Source: Chitinophagaceae bacterium
GTDB lineage: Bacteria; Bacteroidota; Bacteroidia; Chitinophagales; Chitinophagaceae
Length of the DNA stretch: 46,380 bases
NCBI GenBank assembly: GCA_028288595.1
Contig: JAQBNK010000025.1
Location: 1 to 46,380 of the forward strand
Reading direction: 5' to 3'
Positions within the stretch are counted from its first letter, which is position 1. The number at the start of each line of letters is the position of its first letter. The translations under genes were made by a program, and so were the position numbers. The notes beneath the pieces were generated by a model. That model saw only the letters and a list, made by a program, of their open reading frames with translations, was not told where the DNA came from and did not search any database. This document shows positions 31,690-40,893 of this stretch, piece after piece.

Positions 31690-32052
31690 AATAAATCTTT
31701 TCATTAATTGTAAAAGAGACAATGCGCAATTCTTTACAGAAGGATTGAAATAAACTCACGTCGAAGCTAATATTTTTACGATGCTAGCAAACTTTCTTGT
31801 CTGCCTTTAACTGACATATTGCAACGATTCACTGCAAACAATAAATAAATCAACAAAAAATACCGTATTTGTACTCTTGCATTATTCAGTATTTTTTTGC
31901 ATGCCATCCAATTTGTCAGCGGAAAGCTGATATGTAGAATCTTTCAAAAAGGTAAAATGTGACTATTTTGCTTCAAGGTGAATCCGACGAAAATCGTCTT
32001 TTTATTTACCTAACGTATCAACTCTATCTTATAATTCATCTCTTCCAGCCAT
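31690..32052. other. divergent promoter region of the XRE gene and the peptide export locus
   Basis: About 360 bp, AT-rich, no gene. It must hold promoters for both directions. A stretch near 31866-31900 (TTTGTACTCTTGCATT followed by CAGTATTTTTTTGC) has spaced TTTG elements reminiscent of Bacteroidota promoters, but the match is weak. No clear inverted repeat is visible to me. Confidence 0.3.
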
Positions 32053-33663
32053 ATGTTTTTTACATTAAGAAATTTTAGTAATCCAGTACAAGTAACGATT
32101 CAAACGCTCAAGCACTTAAGAGTTAAAATTACCGCAACGACAGTGAACCGTACACTCGAACAACATCCTGATTACCCAAGTCTGCTGAGTATTAATGATA
32201 CGCTGAAGCAATTTAAAATTGAAACGACTCCTCTTAAAGTTGATAAAGATTATTTACAGGATTTACCCTTACCATTTATCGCGCATACTACTGATAACAA
32301 TGAACATTTTGTCACTGTGCATAACATTACCGAGGACAAAGTTTATTACCAAAATAGAAAATCGGATAGAAAAGGCATTGAAAGCAGTTATGACAATTTT
32401 AAAAAAATGTGGACTGGAAATACCTTGCTTGTCAATGCAGGGTCATCAACTGGAGAAGAGAATTTTTTTCGATTAAGAATAATTGAATGGTTTACTATAA
32501 ATACAATTCCTTTATTATTAGGATTATTTTTCTTAATTACACTACTGTCAGTTTTTTTAACAATTGTAAATCAAAGCAGTGTTCTTCCTTATATTGCTTT
32601 ATTGTTTTTTAGCATTGCTGGAATTTCTGTGAGCATATTATTACTCTGGTTTGAAGTTGATAAGACGAATAGCGCCTTAAAGAAAATTTGTGCTGCAGGA
32701 GCAAATGCAAATTGTGGTGCAGTGTTAAACTCAAAGCATTCCAAATTTTTGGGTTGGTTGACATGGAGTGAAATCGGATTTTATTATTTCTTTGGCAATT
32801 ATCTCTTTCTTTTTCTCAGCGGACTAAAGGCATTGCCTTTTGTTGCACTATTAAATCTTTTTGTATTTCCTTATACTTTTTTTAGTATCTATTATCAGTG
32901 GCGGATTGCAAAGCAATGGTGTCTGTTATGTCTGACTATTCAAGGAATTCTTGTAACTCAAGTTGCAATATCATTCTTTTTTAAGCTCATCCCTACAATT
33001 CTTCCGATCTCTTTCAACGACGTACCGGGATCTTTTGGTATTTCATATTTCCTACCTATTGCATTTTGGAATATGCTAAAGCCGTTACTGTTAAAAATAA
33101 AAGAGTCAACACCAAAAATTAAAGAATTGAATCGGCTTAAGGGTAATCAAATGGTATTTGATAGCTTATTAAAGAAACAAAAGGAAATACCTCGAATTGC
33201 CGATAACATTGGAATAACATTTGGTTCCAGTAGCCCCATCTTTACAATTATTAAAGTTTGCAATCCTTACTGTGGGCCGTGTTCGAAGGCTCATCCAATT
33301 TTGGAAGATATTTTACATTCTAATCCTAACGTTAAACTACATCTGCTTTTTAATGCAAGGAATTTGGAGGGTGATAAAAAACAATACCCAGTGAAGCATT
33401 TTTTTGCAATACAGAACCAATACGGTATGGAATTACTTGGCCAGGCATTAGACGATTGGTACAACAATCCCATTAAAGACTATGGCAAATTTGCAAAAAA
33501 ATATCCTGTTAACAAAGAACTTCATTATTACAATAAGCAGGTAGAAGACATGTATCAGTGGTGCTCTGATGCTGAAATTAAATTTACGCCTACTTTTTTT
33601 ATTAATGGACATCAATTGCCGTCTATCTATTCGATCAGTGACTTAAAACAACTGTTATCATAA
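32053..33663 (+). CDS. C39-like/VKOR/thioredoxin fusion, disulfide-forming membrane protein
   Basis: A 536-residue three-domain protein. Residues 1-130 resemble a C39 peptidase (HPDYPSLLSINDTLKQF, NEHFVTVHNI) but lack the catalytic cysteine, so this is probably a C39-like leader-binding domain. Residues about 140-330 are a vitamin K epoxide reductase domain with five or so membrane segments and both Cys pairs, C213/C221 (KICAAGANANCGA) and C290/C293 (QWCLLCLT). Residues 380-536 are a thioredoxin/DsbA-like domain with CNPYCGPC (C407/C410). VKOR passes electrons to quinone and oxidises the thioredoxin partner, which then makes disulfides in substrates. The Cys-rich peptide gene 150 bp downstream is the likely substrate. 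Confidence 0.9.
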   Translation: MFFTLRNFSNPVQVTIQTLKHLRVKITATTVNRTLEQHPDYPSLLSINDTLKQFKIETTPLKVDKDYLQDLPLPFIAHTTDNNEHFVTVHNITEDKVYYQNRKSDRKGIESSYDNFKKMWTGNTLLVNAGSSTGEENFFRLRIIEWFTINTIPLLLGLFFLITLLSVFLTIVNQSSVLPYIALLFFSIAGISVSILLLWFEVDKTNSALKKICAAGANANCGAVLNSKHSKFLGWLTWSEIGFYYFFGNYLFLFLSGLKALPFVALLNLFVFPYTFFSIYYQWRIAKQWCLLCLTIQGILVTQVAISFFFKLIPTILPISFNDVPGSFGISYFLPIAFWNMLKPLLLKIKESTPKIKELNRLKGNQMVFDSLLKKQKEIPRIADNIGITFGSSSPIFTIIKVCNPYCGPCSKAHPILEDILHSNPNVKLHLLFNARNLEGDKKQYPVKHFFAIQNQYGMELLGQALDDWYNNPIKDYGKFAKKYPVNKELHYYNKQVEDMYQWCSDAEIKFTPTFFINGHQLPSIYSISDLKQLLS

Positions 33664-33812
33664 CGACTTTAGTTTAGCCGCTAGAGATATCCGGAGGCTA
33701 CAATGTTTAAGTATAAGCATTGCCGGAGCAGTATCCTGATGCTATATCCAGGACATTTTATAACCGGCTCGATCATTTAATAAAGTATGTGAGAGTCATA
33801 AACTATTTAAAA

Positions 33813-34025
33813 ATGAAAAATTTTGGTACTGTATTAAGCAGAAATGAAATGAAAAATGTATTGGGGGGCGATTGCGGTCCGGATGAAGAATGCCATAGCG
33901 TTGGCGGAGGGGGCGACAACTGCGGCAACCCTGTACCTTGCACAACCGATGAATATTGTGCAAATACCTGCATTCTTGAAGTGCATTGTAAAACCTTAGG
34001 CGTAAGTAAATATTGTGATCTCTAA
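33813..34025 (+). CDS. 8-cysteine GG-leader precursor peptide
   Basis: A 70-residue peptide. I choose ATG 33813 (MKNFGTVLSRNEMKNVLGG) because it gives a classic double-glycine leader of 19 residues with the L/M-x4 hydrophobic pattern; the longer frame from 33720 makes no sense as a leader. The 51-residue core after GG has eight cysteines (core positions 2, 8, 18, 24, 30, 34, 40, 49), enough for four disulfides, with glycine-rich and acidic loops. Neighbours supply a disulfide-forming oxidase, a thioredoxin and a C39 peptidase exporter, so the product is predicted to be cleaved after GG, exported and disulfide-stapled. Its target (bacteriocin or signal) is unknown. Confidence 0.85.
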   Translation: MKNFGTVLSRNEMKNVLGGDCGPDEECHSVGGGGDNCGNPVPCTTDEYCANTCILEVHCKTLGVSKYCDL

Positions 34026-34030
34026 TCTTT

Positions 34031-34071
34031 GCGAGGTATCCTCTTAACAAATGGGTACCTCGCCATTTTTT
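34031..34071 (+). terminator. hairpin terminator/attenuator after the precursor peptide gene
   Basis: GCGAGGTATCC and GGGTACCTCGC (34031-34041 and 34053-34063) can form an 11-bp stem with one G-T pair around an 11-base loop, followed by CATTTTTT. It sits 6 bp after the precursor stop. Partial termination here would make much more precursor mRNA than mRNA for the processing genes downstream. Confidence 0.7.
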
Positions 34072-34160
34072 ACTTGCAATTGCAATAATGAGGCGAAAGA
34101 AGGTTGAATTGATAATTTCATTTCGCGAAATTGATTGTAACTTATTTATAAATAATCTGG

Positions 34161-35336
34161 ATGAAGAAAAGATTTTTCCTACTGATAGTTGGGTGCGTCT
34201 TAATTCTTTGGACACACAGTCAAAAACTTTTGCAGAGATTTATACTAGCTGGACAAATGACTGGCCAGGATTCTGGATTCATTCGTTTGGAATATGTGGA
34301 TATAAAAGGGCGCTTTATTAAGGATAGCGCTATTGTGCATGATGGTAAGTTCACGTTTGCCGGACAAATTAACGGTCCAACCATAGCAGATTTAATAGGA
34401 AATGTGACATCTGATTATGCAGATGACAACAACCGAGTGACCTTTTTTTTGGAACCAGTGCACATGAGCATTTCCATGGTTACAAATAATTTAAAGTCCG
34501 CACATATTACCGGATCACGTGCACAGGATGAATTACGACAAGCTGAATTAAACAGAAAAAGCCTTTTGATAATTATGAAATCCATACAGGAAAATGTTGC
34601 TGAGGTGAGGAAGGCGTATTCAGAAGATAGAACTAATGACAGCCTCAAGAATATATTACTGCGCACCAGGGATCAATTAGGTCCATATGTGCAGAGATTG
34701 AAACAGGCAGATGTTGATTTTATTAAATCACATCCTAAATCCTATGTAAGTCCCTACCTTTTGAGTTTTGTAGTTCAAGACATGAGTTTTGATTCGGCCA
34801 ATGCGATATTTCATTCTTTTTCTCCGGAAATCCAAACCAGCCGCTCGGGAAAATATATCCAGGAACTGTTGCTTTTTAAAAAGGCTGGAAAGGTCGGCAT
34901 GGAAGCTAAAAATTTTTTAACAAAAGACGTTGAAGGGAAGACGCTATCGCTTAATCAATTTAAACAAAAATATGTATTACTTGATTTTTGGGCCAGTTGG
35001 TGTGAACCATGTAGGAAAGACAATCCGGAATTAATTAATATTTTCAATACATATCATTCAAAAGGGTTACAAATAATCGGAATAGCAAGTGATGATTCAA
35101 GACCTGAAGAATGGAAAAAAGCAATAAATACTGATCACATTAATATATGGCATCACGTACTTCAAGGTTTTGCCGGTGATAACCACGTCAACGATATCGC
35201 CTATAAATACGGAATAACAAGCTTCCCTACAAAGATTTTAATTGATAAGAAAGGCATAATCATAGAAAGGTTTGATAATGAATCGCTAGACCTATTTCTC
35301 CTTAAGAAGAAGCTGTCAATGCTATTTACCAAGTAA
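34161..35336 (+). CDS. exported TlpA/ResA-type thioredoxin with DUF4369-like N-terminus
   Basis: A 391-residue protein with a signal peptide (RFFLLIVGCVLILWTHS). Residues about 25-130 fit the DUF4369 beta domain (GFIRLEYVDIKGRFIKDSAI, VHDGKFTFAGQI), then a helical linker, and a C-terminal thioredoxin domain with the redox site FWASWCEPCRKDNPEL and the cis-Pro loop ITSFPTKILID. In Bacteroidota such proteins act in periplasmic thiol-disulfide exchange. Here it could reshuffle wrong disulfides in the 8-Cys peptide, or keep the exporter thiols reduced. It follows the precursor terminator and precedes the exporter by 115 bp. Confidence 0.88.
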   Translation: MKKRFFLLIVGCVLILWTHSQKLLQRFILAGQMTGQDSGFIRLEYVDIKGRFIKDSAIVHDGKFTFAGQINGPTIADLIGNVTSDYADDNNRVTFFLEPVHMSISMVTNNLKSAHITGSRAQDELRQAELNRKSLLIIMKSIQENVAEVRKAYSEDRTNDSLKNILLRTRDQLGPYVQRLKQADVDFIKSHPKSYVSPYLLSFVVQDMSFDSANAIFHSFSPEIQTSRSGKYIQELLLFKKAGKVGMEAKNFLTKDVEGKTLSLNQFKQKYVLLDFWASWCEPCRKDNPELINIFNTYHSKGLQIIGIASDDSRPEEWKKAINTDHINIWHHVLQGFAGDNHVNDIAYKYGITSFPTKILIDKKGIIIERFDNESLDLFLLKKKLSMLFTK

Positions 35337-35450
35337 AAATCTAATGTAATGCCACGCGGAACAAAAGATAATAAATTGCTTAATGTTATGGTATAACCTA
35401 CGGCAGTAAAGTATCCTTATTGAAAAAATCAATCAATCTTAAAAAATACT

Positions 35451-37646
35451 GTGCGCTATTTCCCCTTTTTTAGACAGCTAGAGTTAATGGATTGTGGGCC
35501 CACATGCTTGCGGATGGTTAGCAAATGCCATGGAAAGAACTTTAATATTGAAACACTTCGGAATTATTGCCAGGCCGGAAGGAATGGGGTATCCCTTTTG
35601 GGAATCAGTAATGCGGCCGAAAAGATTGGTTTTAAAACGCAGGGTGTAAAAATAAATTTTTCTCAACTGACATCGGATGTCGATCTTCCATGCATCCTTC
35701 ATTGGGGAAAACACCATTTTGTTGTATTACCACCGCAAAAATTTAATAAAAAAGAAATATGGGTCGCAGATCCTGCCCGTAGCTTAAGTAAAATACCAAT
35801 AGAAGTATTAAAGGCTTCTTGGCTTCATGGCACTGACAATATCAGTACAACTGGTATTGCTTTGCTTCTGGTACCGACAAGTAAGTTTTTCGAACAAGAG
35901 GGCGAAGTGGAAACCCAAATGGGATGGCGTTTTTTATCTAAATATCTTTTGAACTATAAAAGGCAGTTATTGCAACTATTTATAGGGTTATTGCTTGGTA
36001 GTCTGATACAGCTCGTTATTCCTTTTTTGACTCAAGGCATTGTTGATACAGGTATCAACATGCATGACCTACAATTTATTTATTTGATTCTTGCTGCACA
36101 ACTCATGCTTTTTTTTGGAAGGACGGTAGTTGATTTTATTCGAAGTCGCATTCTACTTTTTATCAGTACACACATCAATATTTCAATCCTCTCTGACTTT
36201 TGGATGAAACTCATGAGGCTACCATTAAATTTTTTTGATACAAAACAAACGGGAGATATTCTTCAACGTATTAACGATCACCAACGGATTCAGTCGTTTT
36301 TGACCGGAAGTGCAGTTGGTACATTGTTTTCTTTGTTTAATTTAATCATTTTCTCCTTTGTATTATTAAATTATAACCCTCATATTTTTTTGATTGTAGT
36401 TGGTGCAAGCATTTTATACTTTTCATGGATTAAACTATTCTTGAAATACCGTAGGGATCTTGACTTTAAACGGTTCGCTGCGTTGGCAAAAGAAAATTCA
36501 GCTACCATGCAATTAATTTATGGTATGCAAGAAATTAAGCTTAATGGTGCTGAACAACTTCGTCGCTGGGAGTGGGAAGGCATACAAGCCTCCGTCTTTA
36601 GGATTTCGTTTAAAAGTCTTTCATTAAGTCAATTTCAACAAACCGGCGCATTCTTCATCAATGAAGGAAAAAATATTTTTATCACTTTTTTTGTGGCTAA
36701 GGCTGTGCTTGATGGAGAGCTAACCTTGGGAGCGATGCTTGCAATCCAATACATCATTGGGCAACTGAATGGACCTATTGAGCAACTGATTGGATTTACC
36801 CAACAGGCGCAGGACGCAAAAATCAGTTTAGAACGGTTAAATGAGATACATCGACTTGAGGATGAAGAGCCGACCCATAAACAATTTAATTATGAGTTGC
36901 CAAGTGATAAGTCAATTACACTAACCGCTGTCTCATTTACCTATCCTGGTGCGGGTAATGAATGTGCGTTAAATGATATAACACTTCATATTCCAGAAGG
37001 GAAAGTAACCGCAATTGTTGGAATGAGCGGAAGTGGAAAAACGACATTATTAAAGGTGCTCCTTCGTTTTTATGAGTATTACACAGGTGAAGTAAGCATC
37101 GGCGAGAGTAACTTAAGATATATCAGTCCACGCTTTTGGCGTAAGCAGTGCGGGTCTGTAATGCAAGATGGCTATATTTTTAATGATTCCATTGCTAAGA
37201 ATATTGCTGTCGGTGATGAGACTTCTAGCCGCAGGAAGCTACTACACGCAGCGAAGGTCGCAAATATTCTTTCATTTATCGAATCTCTACCTCTTGGCTT
37301 TAACACGCTTCTTGGTTCAGCAGGCGCAGGAATAAGTCAAGGGCAAAAACAAAGAATTCTCATCGCACGTGCTGTTTATAAAGACCCCCACTATATTTTT
37401 TTTGATGAAGCAACAAACTCGCTTGATGCAAATAATGAAACGATGATTATGCAAAATATGCAAGAATTTTTTGAAGGTCGGACGGTAATAGTTATTGCCC
37501 ATAGACTGAGCACAGTTAAACATGCAGATAACATTGTGGTATTAGAGCGAGGCCAAATTATAGAGCAAGGAACACACGAAAAACTTTCAATACAGAAAGG
37601 GGCATATTATGAACTGGTTAAAAACCAACTTGAATTAGGAAACTAA
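35451..37646 (+). CDS. C39 peptidase-containing ABC exporter (PCAT)
   Basis: A 731-residue protein with GTG as start; an in-frame TGA lies ten codons upstream and no ATG intervenes. Residues 1-130 are a C39 peptidase with complete triad: C15 (LMDCGPTCLRM), H89 (WGKHHFVVLPP), D107 (WVADPARS). Then six membrane segments (about 165-450) and an ATPase domain: Walker A GMSGSGKTTLL, signature SQGQKQRI, Walker B YIFFDEATNS, H-loop AHRLS. Such exporters cleave the leader after GG and move the core across the inner membrane. The precursor at 33813 is the obvious substrate. The HlyD gene starts 3 bp after this one. Confidence 0.95.
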   Translation: MRYFPFFRQLELMDCGPTCLRMVSKCHGKNFNIETLRNYCQAGRNGVSLLGISNAAEKIGFKTQGVKINFSQLTSDVDLPCILHWGKHHFVVLPPQKFNKKEIWVADPARSLSKIPIEVLKASWLHGTDNISTTGIALLLVPTSKFFEQEGEVETQMGWRFLSKYLLNYKRQLLQLFIGLLLGSLIQLVIPFLTQGIVDTGINMHDLQFIYLILAAQLMLFFGRTVVDFIRSRILLFISTHINISILSDFWMKLMRLPLNFFDTKQTGDILQRINDHQRIQSFLTGSAVGTLFSLFNLIIFSFVLLNYNPHIFLIVVGASILYFSWIKLFLKYRRDLDFKRFAALAKENSATMQLIYGMQEIKLNGAEQLRRWEWEGIQASVFRISFKSLSLSQFQQTGAFFINEGKNIFITFFVAKAVLDGELTLGAMLAIQYIIGQLNGPIEQLIGFTQQAQDAKISLERLNEIHRLEDEEPTHKQFNYELPSDKSITLTAVSFTYPGAGNECALNDITLHIPEGKVTAIVGMSGSGKTTLLKVLLRFYEYYTGEVSIGESNLRYISPRFWRKQCGSVMQDGYIFNDSIAKNIAVGDETSSRRKLLHAAKVANILSFIESLPLGFNTLLGSAGAGISQGQKQRILIARAVYKDPHYIFFDEATNSLDANNETMIMQNMQEFFEGRTVIVIAHRLSTVKHADNIVVLERGQIIEQGTHEKLSIQKGAYYELVKNQLELGN

Positions 37647-37648
37647 GC

Positions 37649-38965
37649 ATGTCTATTGCATTTCACAATAATGTCCCTATCAACACTTCGCCTCCTCTTG
37701 AGGATGTGAGAAGTGAGGCTGTACAGGATTTAATTTCTAAGAAGCCTGAATTTTTGCTTCGTTGGGGAAATGTAATTTTCTTAGCTGTATTTGTCTTGGT
37801 TATTACAACCAGCTTTTTTATCAGATATCCCGATACCGTTGACGCCACTGCAACATTGCAATCGCTTAATGCACCAAAACCGATTATCTCGCAGGTTGAT
37901 GGAAAGCTCGTCTCCTTAAAAGTGCACGAAGGTGACTATATACAATCCGGAAAAATCATCGGTTTCATGGAGAGTACCGCCAATCATGAGGAGGTACTAC
38001 AGCTATCGGGACAAGTTGATCAATTGTATGCCGTTTTAACTAGCAGCAACACTATTACGGCTTTTGATTTTCCTAGAGGAGGAAATAAACTTTTAGGAGA
38101 AATGCAACAGGAATATCAAATTTTTATTCAAGCACTATTAACTTATAGCGCATATCTACCCGATGGTTACGTTCAAAGAAAACGTTCTTTGCTTGTTCAC
38201 GAGGTTGGAAACATCCGAAAACTTCGTTCGAATATTGAAGAACAAAAGATCAATCAGGAAAAAGACTTGGCTTTAACTCAATGGAGTTTCGACATGAACG
38301 AGCGACTGCGTAATGAAAAGGTCATTTCTGAACAAGAGTATAAGGATGCAAAAAGTAAGCTTATTAATAAACAACAGATAATTCCCCAGTCTAGTGCCAG
38401 CCTAATTGTGAATGAAAATGTGCGTAGTTCTAAACAAAAGGAAATTCTGGAACTGGAGAATACGGTAGCACAGCAAAAGACGCTTTTTATACAAGCGACA
38501 AGTACATTTATGAGTAAGCTTGATCAATGGAAAAAAAATTTTATTCTTACTAGCTTAAGTAGTGGACACATTCGATTTAATCGATTTTTGCAAGAAAATG
38601 AACAACTCAAAATACATGAGACGATTGCCTTTGTTACACCTAAGGATAATCAGTACTATGTTGAATTGCATATTCCGCAAAATAACTTTGGGAAGGTGAA
38701 GCCCGGCCAGGATGTTCTTCTTAAATTCAATGCATACCCGTTTCAAGAGTTTGGAAGCGTGAGAGGAATTATCCAATATATATCCCCGATTCCGTCAGAT
38801 AACGGTTTTATCGCTAAGGTATTATGCCCTCAAGGATTGATCACTAATTATCATAGAACACTTACCTATAATGAAGGATTAACCGCACATGCAGAGATTG
38901 TTACCTTAAAAAGAAGCTTATTGCAACGACTTTATTTGAATTTATATTCTGGGACAAAAAAATAG
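37649..38965 (+). CDS. HlyD-family membrane fusion protein
   Basis: A 438-residue protein with one N-terminal membrane segment (about 42-62: FLAVFVLVITTSFFIRYPDT), a biotinyl-lipoyl-like beta segment split around the coil (QVDGKLVSLKVHEGDYIQSG and later GHIRFNRFLQENEQLKIHET), a long helical hairpin between (about 110-290) and a C-terminal beta-barrel region (QNNFGKVKPGQDVLLKFNAY). It links an inner-membrane exporter to an outer-membrane channel. Start is 3 bp after the PCAT stop, so the two are coupled. No TolC-like gene is in the locus; an outer-membrane channel must come from elsewhere. Confidence 0.92.
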   Translation: MSIAFHNNVPINTSPPLEDVRSEAVQDLISKKPEFLLRWGNVIFLAVFVLVITTSFFIRYPDTVDATATLQSLNAPKPIISQVDGKLVSLKVHEGDYIQSGKIIGFMESTANHEEVLQLSGQVDQLYAVLTSSNTITAFDFPRGGNKLLGEMQQEYQIFIQALLTYSAYLPDGYVQRKRSLLVHEVGNIRKLRSNIEEQKINQEKDLALTQWSFDMNERLRNEKVISEQEYKDAKSKLINKQQIIPQSSASLIVNENVRSSKQKEILELENTVAQQKTLFIQATSTFMSKLDQWKKNFILTSLSSGHIRFNRFLQENEQLKIHETIAFVTPKDNQYYVELHIPQNNFGKVKPGQDVLLKFNAYPFQEFGSVRGIIQYISPIPSDNGFIAKVLCPQGLITNYHRTLTYNEGLTAHAEIVTLKRSLLQRLYLNLYSGTKK

Positions 38966-39269
38966 TCATCTCTAAAGCTAAAATTACTCGCGACACATTA
39001 TTAAAACACACAGCCGCAAAAGATGATGATATTGTGGTTCTTGATACTAATAATTTGCAAACCACTAATAATGCTATATTCATATCCAATGGAATCAGCA
39101 CCATTATTGTTGTCTATAGCAACTATGGACAATTACCCATTTCAAAAAGATAAATTACAAAACGTAGCTACGAAACATCAACAAAGATTTTCAATATTTT
39201 ACAGGACTTATTTTTCCAGCACCTTTAGTATATTTACAAGGAGCAAATAATTAAATCAATCCTAAGCTA
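38966..39269. other. spacer with a coding remnant after the export operon
   Basis: In one frame (38953-39153, +) the sequence reads DKKIVISKAKITRDTLLKHT, then AAKDDDIVVLDTNN, and ends ISTIIVVYSNYGQLPISKR at a TAA. Composition is protein-like but there is no start, and the first codons overlap the HlyD gene. It looks like the tail of a gene whose front was lost. Unnamed. A perfect CGTAGCTACG at 39163-39172 is shorter than, and spaced differently from, the palindrome of the 12-25 kb region. Confidence 0.35.
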
Positions 39270-39671
39270 ATGAGCGCTGAAAAATTCTTCGAACACTACA
39301 AATCAAATGGCTATAATTTCAGCAAGAGCGTTTTGTCCCGGTATTGTCTTTCACTTTACACTAAACCTTTTGTAATCCTGTCCGGAATATCCGGTAACGG
39401 CAAAACAAAAATTGCCCAGTTGTTCCAAACCTTTGATGATGAAAGTGCAGCATCCCAAAGTGCACCGTTAGACGATGCAATCAGTTTAACTGGATATATT
39501 ATCCTAAATGTTACAGAGGGCATACGAAATGCGGATGGACGTGGCAATCTTAAATTCAGCGATTTGAATGCTGTATTCGAAGCCTCAGATATACCTGCAA
39601 TCGAAGAAAAAATTAATAAACTCCGGGAAGAAGGCGGAGATGATAATATAACAGAGCTTTCAGCATATTAA
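39270..39671 (+). pseudogene. truncated McrB-like AAA+ GTPase/ATPase
   Basis: A 133-residue frame. The start fits the front of the AAA motor of McrB-type proteins: VLSRYCLSLYTKPFVILSGI then the Walker A SGNGKTKIAQLF, the same layout as RFLISLLTKPFVILTGLSGSGKTKLA. After residue 70 the fit is lost: no Walker B, no sensor or arginine finger, and the frame closes in a low-similarity tail. Full-length McrB-like ATPases are several hundred residues longer, and no McrC-type nuclease follows. I read it as the remnant of a modification-dependent restriction system. Confidence 0.6.
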
Positions 39672-39913
39672 AAGGGGCGCATCAACAGCGGGCACATAAT
39701 GGTGATAACGAGCCTATAAAAAATGATGTAATATCAATTTTTAAAGTAGCGAAAACAGGAAACAATTTTTTGCGAACACTGTTCGTAAAAGTGTCCGGTA
39801 ATGAACATGTCATACCAAAAGAGTTGGTACATAATTTATTGCAATACAACACGTTGTGTAATTGACATGGATTGTGTTACTAACAGTAATTCCAACGACA
39901 AAAAATTAAGGGT

Positions 39914-40308
39914 ATGAAAAAGTTTTTAATTCTTCTTTTACAGAAACATCTTCACTGGGCTTTTCAAATAAGAAAATCAGCCCGGCAAAAGCAGATTTCA
40001 AAAACGCATCAGTTATTATTTATGCCGGCAGCGATTATTAAGCGCCTATCTACAAAATGGCGAAAGTAAAAGTGAGTGTTGAACTGGTACGTGCAGAAGC
40101 CAGCCAAACACGTGTGCTCTGGGAAAAAGATTTGACTAGGCAATTTTCTTTGAATGAATGCCCGTCTTTTAAGAATGCAACCAATAAACAAAGCCAAGCA
40201 AAGCAAAGCGTAGTCTTTGACCTTATCAATAACAGGCACGGTATCGCCGCCGTTATCATGCAGACAGGGAGTTACACTCTGTATCACGACTTCTTTTTCC
40301 TGGCTTAA
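39914..40308 (+). pseudogene. broken duplicate of the small secreted protein gene at 43204
   Basis: Starts MKKFLILLL like the intact gene (MKRFVILLL), then shifts frame; in the new frame it reads KADFKNASVIIYAGSDY, meets a TAA exactly where the intact gene has a Ser codon, and goes on APIYKMAKVKVSVELV, then RVLWEKDLTRQFSLNECPSF. The intact protein has KADFKNAAVVIYAGSDYSQP and KVKVSVELV at these places. Similarity ends after about codon 110. The upstream DNA is duplicated as well, from about 39785. At least one frameshift and one nonsense change make it non-functional. Confidence 0.85.
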
Positions 40309-40893
40309 TCATAATCAGCGAACCCAGGCCGGTTTTACCCTGACAAAAATCCGAGCGGCCCATAATTAAGCACTTTTACAATCCTTTGCATGAGGTTTAC
40401 AATTTATTGTTTCTCATTTTCTAACTGATTTAAATTTTACTCTTGTCTGCTAAGATTAATTCTCTTGTTACTAAGGAAAGGGGGGTGGCTAGATCCAATT
40501 GTCAAATCCTGCTTATTTGGAGACGATGCGACATAATAATCCCATAATGTTTGAAACTTTGAATAAGCAGACTTTTCTTTATTGTGGAGCTATCCGGGAA
40601 CATGCTTTAAGAATTTCAATAAACATCAGTATAATATCAGGAATTTTAAAGCCAATAAATTAATCTCCGCCATCATTGTAAGACACCAAAAACATTCAAT
40701 AGTAATTTGATACAAGCTGAATCTCATGCCAGGGATACTTACGTGGAAGAATATCACTGTATAGATTCATACGATTAGTACAAAAACAATTTATGAATTA
40801 TTGCTTTTTTTCAATGCTTAGCATTGAAAGATAAAATCATCATTATTTTAGAATTTAGGACGACTGTAGTTTTAGAAAATTAATATAATACCC
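40309..40893. other. large spacer without a recognisable gene
   Basis: About 585 bp, AT-rich. No frame of coding character with a start, no hairpin with a T-tract, no palindrome copy. Short stretches around 40480-40560 have balanced composition and could be decayed coding sequence, but I cannot identify it. Confidence 0.35.

Noticed and set aside
32219-32476. 85-codon frame inside the VKOR fusion gene
   Set aside because: It is a shifted-frame shadow of the C39-like domain with no independent pattern.
39163-39172. Perfect palindrome CGTAGCTACG
   Set aside because: It lacks the two central bases of the recurring motif and lies in a remnant without a nearby start codon.
40480-40560. Possible transposase remnant in the large spacer
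   Set aside because: No DDE or HTH pattern could be read in any frame and no terminal inverted repeats were seen.
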